From Acidobacteriota bacterium (GTDB lineage Bacteria; Acidobacteriota; Thermoanaerobaculia; Thermoanaerobaculales; Thermoanaerobaculaceae): a DNA stretch of 7,048 nt. Below the pieces are notes generated by a model that was not told where the DNA came from, searched no databases, and worked only from the letters and a program-made list of their open reading frames with translations. The position numbers and the translations under genes were made by a program. Below are positions 6,108-7,048 of the stretch, piece by piece. The first letter of the stretch is position 1. Every line of letters begins with the position of its first letter. The DNA is taken from the NCBI GenBank assembly GCA_027458945.1, contig DAIDOU010000292.1, positions 1-7,048 on the forward strand, written 5' to 3'.

Positions 6108-7048
6108 AGCGACGGGGCCGCCGCCCGGTACGGGCCCCGCGCCGTTGCGGCTGCAGCGTCTTCGCGAGCGCCGGGCGCCGCTCGGACTTTGGTTCCCGTT
6201 CGCCGCGGGCGGGGGGCAGGACCGGCTCGAGGTTCACCTCCATGAACTCCTCGTTGATCCCCTTGACCCGCACGCGCAGCGGGTCGCCCAGGCGCAGCGT
6301 CCGGCCCCGACGCTGGCCCACCAGCCGGTGCCCGACCTCGTCGTAACGGTAGAAGTCGTCCTTGAGGTCGCTGACGTGGACGAGACCTTCGACGTACGCC
6401 TCCTCGAGCTGGACGAACAGGCCGAACGCCACGACGCCGGTCACGTGCCCGGAGAACTCCTCGCCGACGCGGGAGCGCATGAACTCGAGCTGCTTCCACT
6501 TCACCACCTCGCGCTCGGCCTCGTCGGCGCGCCGCTCGGTGAGCGAGCAGTGCTGCGCCAGGTCCTCGAGCTCCGCCTCGGCGAGCGCTCGCTCCGCCCC
6601 CTGCAGCATCCCCTGCGACAGCAACCACCCGAGGAAGCGGTGCACCACGAGGTCCGGGTAGCGGCGGATCGGCGACGTGAAGTGCAGGTAGAACTCGGTG
6701 GCGAGCGCGTAGTGGCCCTTGCACGCCGGCGCGTACGCCGCCCGGGCCAGCGAGCGCAGGACCAGCGTCTGCAGGAAGCGCTCCTCCGGTTTGCCCGCGA
6801 TCAGGTCCAGGACGCGCTGCAGCTCCCGCGGCGGCAGCTCGTCGAGGTCGCCCCTGAGCGCCAAATCGAACTCGGCCAACACAGCTTGCAGCTCCGCGAG
6901 CTTTCCCGCCGACGGGCGCTCGTGCACCCGGAAGAGCCCCGGCTGTCGCCCCCACACCAGCATGCGGGCGACGCACTCGTTCGCCGCGATCATCAGCTCC
7001 TCGATGAGGCGGTGGGCGCGGTGGCGCGGCGCGGCCTGCACGCCCGTC
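6100..7048 (-). CDS. rnr: Ribonuclease R, C-terminal part (5'-truncated)
   Basis: C-terminal 315 codons of a 3'-to-5' processive exoribonuclease of the RNase II/RNB family. The frame is open to the window edge, so the GTG at 7041 is internal. The visible part begins in the RNB catalytic domain, at AHRLIEELMIAANECVA. It includes the highly conserved HFTSPIRRYPDLVVHR near 6640-6690, whose arginines line the RNA channel in known structures. The catalytic aspartates lie further upstream, outside the window. An S1 RNA-binding domain follows at about 6225-6465, with GHVTGVVAFGLFVQL and EGLVHVSDL. The last 38 residues form a basic, low-complexity tail with 13 Arg/Lys, as is common in RNase R, where such tails help unwind structured RNA. 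RNase R is favoured over RNase II because of this tail and the RNase R-like S1 region. The stop codon lies inside the end of the convergent GNAT gene. Confidence 0.9.
   Translation of the reverse strand, partial: TGVQAAPRHRAHRLIEELMIAANECVARMLVWGRQPGLFRVHERPSAGKLAELQAVLAEFDLALRGDLDELPPRELQRVLDLIAGKPEERFLQTLVLRSLARAAYAPACKGHYALATEFYLHFTSPIRRYPDLVVHRFLGWLLSQGMLQGAERALAEAELEDLAQHCSLTERRADEAEREVVKWKQLEFMRSRVGEEFSGHVTGVVAFGLFVQLEEAYVEGLVHVSDLKDDFYRYDEVGHRLVGQRRGRTLRLGDPLRVRVKGINEEFMEVNLEPVLPPARGEREPKSERRPALAKTLQPQRRGARTGRRPRRSN
6113..6139 (+). terminator. Possible hairpin after the GNAT gene, inside the rnr 3' end
   Basis: CGGGGCC at 6113-6119 pairs with GGCCCCG at 6133-6139 around a 13-base loop, starting 5 bases after the GNAT stop. 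No T-tract follows, and the bases also encode the basic tail of RNase R. It could end GNAT transcription, but GC-rich coding DNA produces such stems often. Confidence 0.25.

Noticed and set aside
7039..7041. GTG as the start of a short RNB/S1 protein.
   Set aside because: The frame continues to the window edge with sequence that fits the RNase R catalytic domain, so the codon is internal to a gene cut by the window.

Overview
This 7,048-base window comes from a GC-rich bacterial chromosome. The base composition is visibly high in G+C, two genes appear to be read through G/C-ending codons throughout, and one gene starts with GTG. It holds six protein-coding genes, two of them cut by the window edges. 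I see no RNA genes, mobile elements, CRISPR arrays or long repeats. The phylum cannot be fixed from sequence alone. A FadN-type bifunctional beta-oxidation enzyme and a FadF/EtfD-type membrane iron-sulfur oxidoreductase point to an aerobic or facultative, probably menaquinone-using lineage, such as a high-GC Gram-positive or a related environmental phylum. That placement is inference.

Layout. (1) Positions 1-2531, plus strand: the 3' part of a fadN-like gene (3-hydroxyacyl-CoA dehydrogenase / enoyl-CoA hydratase) is followed after 13 bases by a complete fadA-like thiolase. A GC-rich, perfectly palindromic hairpin closes this unit. (2) Positions 2583-5033, minus strand: an etfD/fadF-like membrane Fe-S oxidoreductase is followed after 30 bases by a yraN-family (UPF0102) nuclease-fold gene. 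This unit converges on the thiolase at the hairpin. (3) Positions 5034-5171: a 138-base divergent control region with a plausible minus-strand extended -10 box, a TGAAC-N4-GTTCA inverted repeat and a GC-rich leader hairpin. (4) Positions 5172-6107, plus strand: a two-domain GNAT-like acetyltransferase of unknown substrate. (5) Positions 6100-7048, minus strand: the C-terminal part of ribonuclease R, overlapping the GNAT gene tail-to-tail by 8 bases.

How the genes fit together. FadN and FadA together carry out hydration, oxidation and thiolysis in the beta-oxidation spiral. The EtfD/FadF protein is the expected sink for electrons that acyl-CoA dehydrogenase passes to electron-transfer flavoprotein (ETF), delivering them to membrane quinone. 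The window therefore holds most of a fatty-acid oxidation module, although acyl-CoA dehydrogenase and ETF themselves are not in view. YraN, the GNAT protein and RNase R have no established link to this pathway. The window looks like ordinary core metabolism. I found no convincing undescribed system; the best leads are the divergent control region with its candidate operator, the unassigned GNAT protein, and the pairing of yraN with the Fe-S oxidoreductase.
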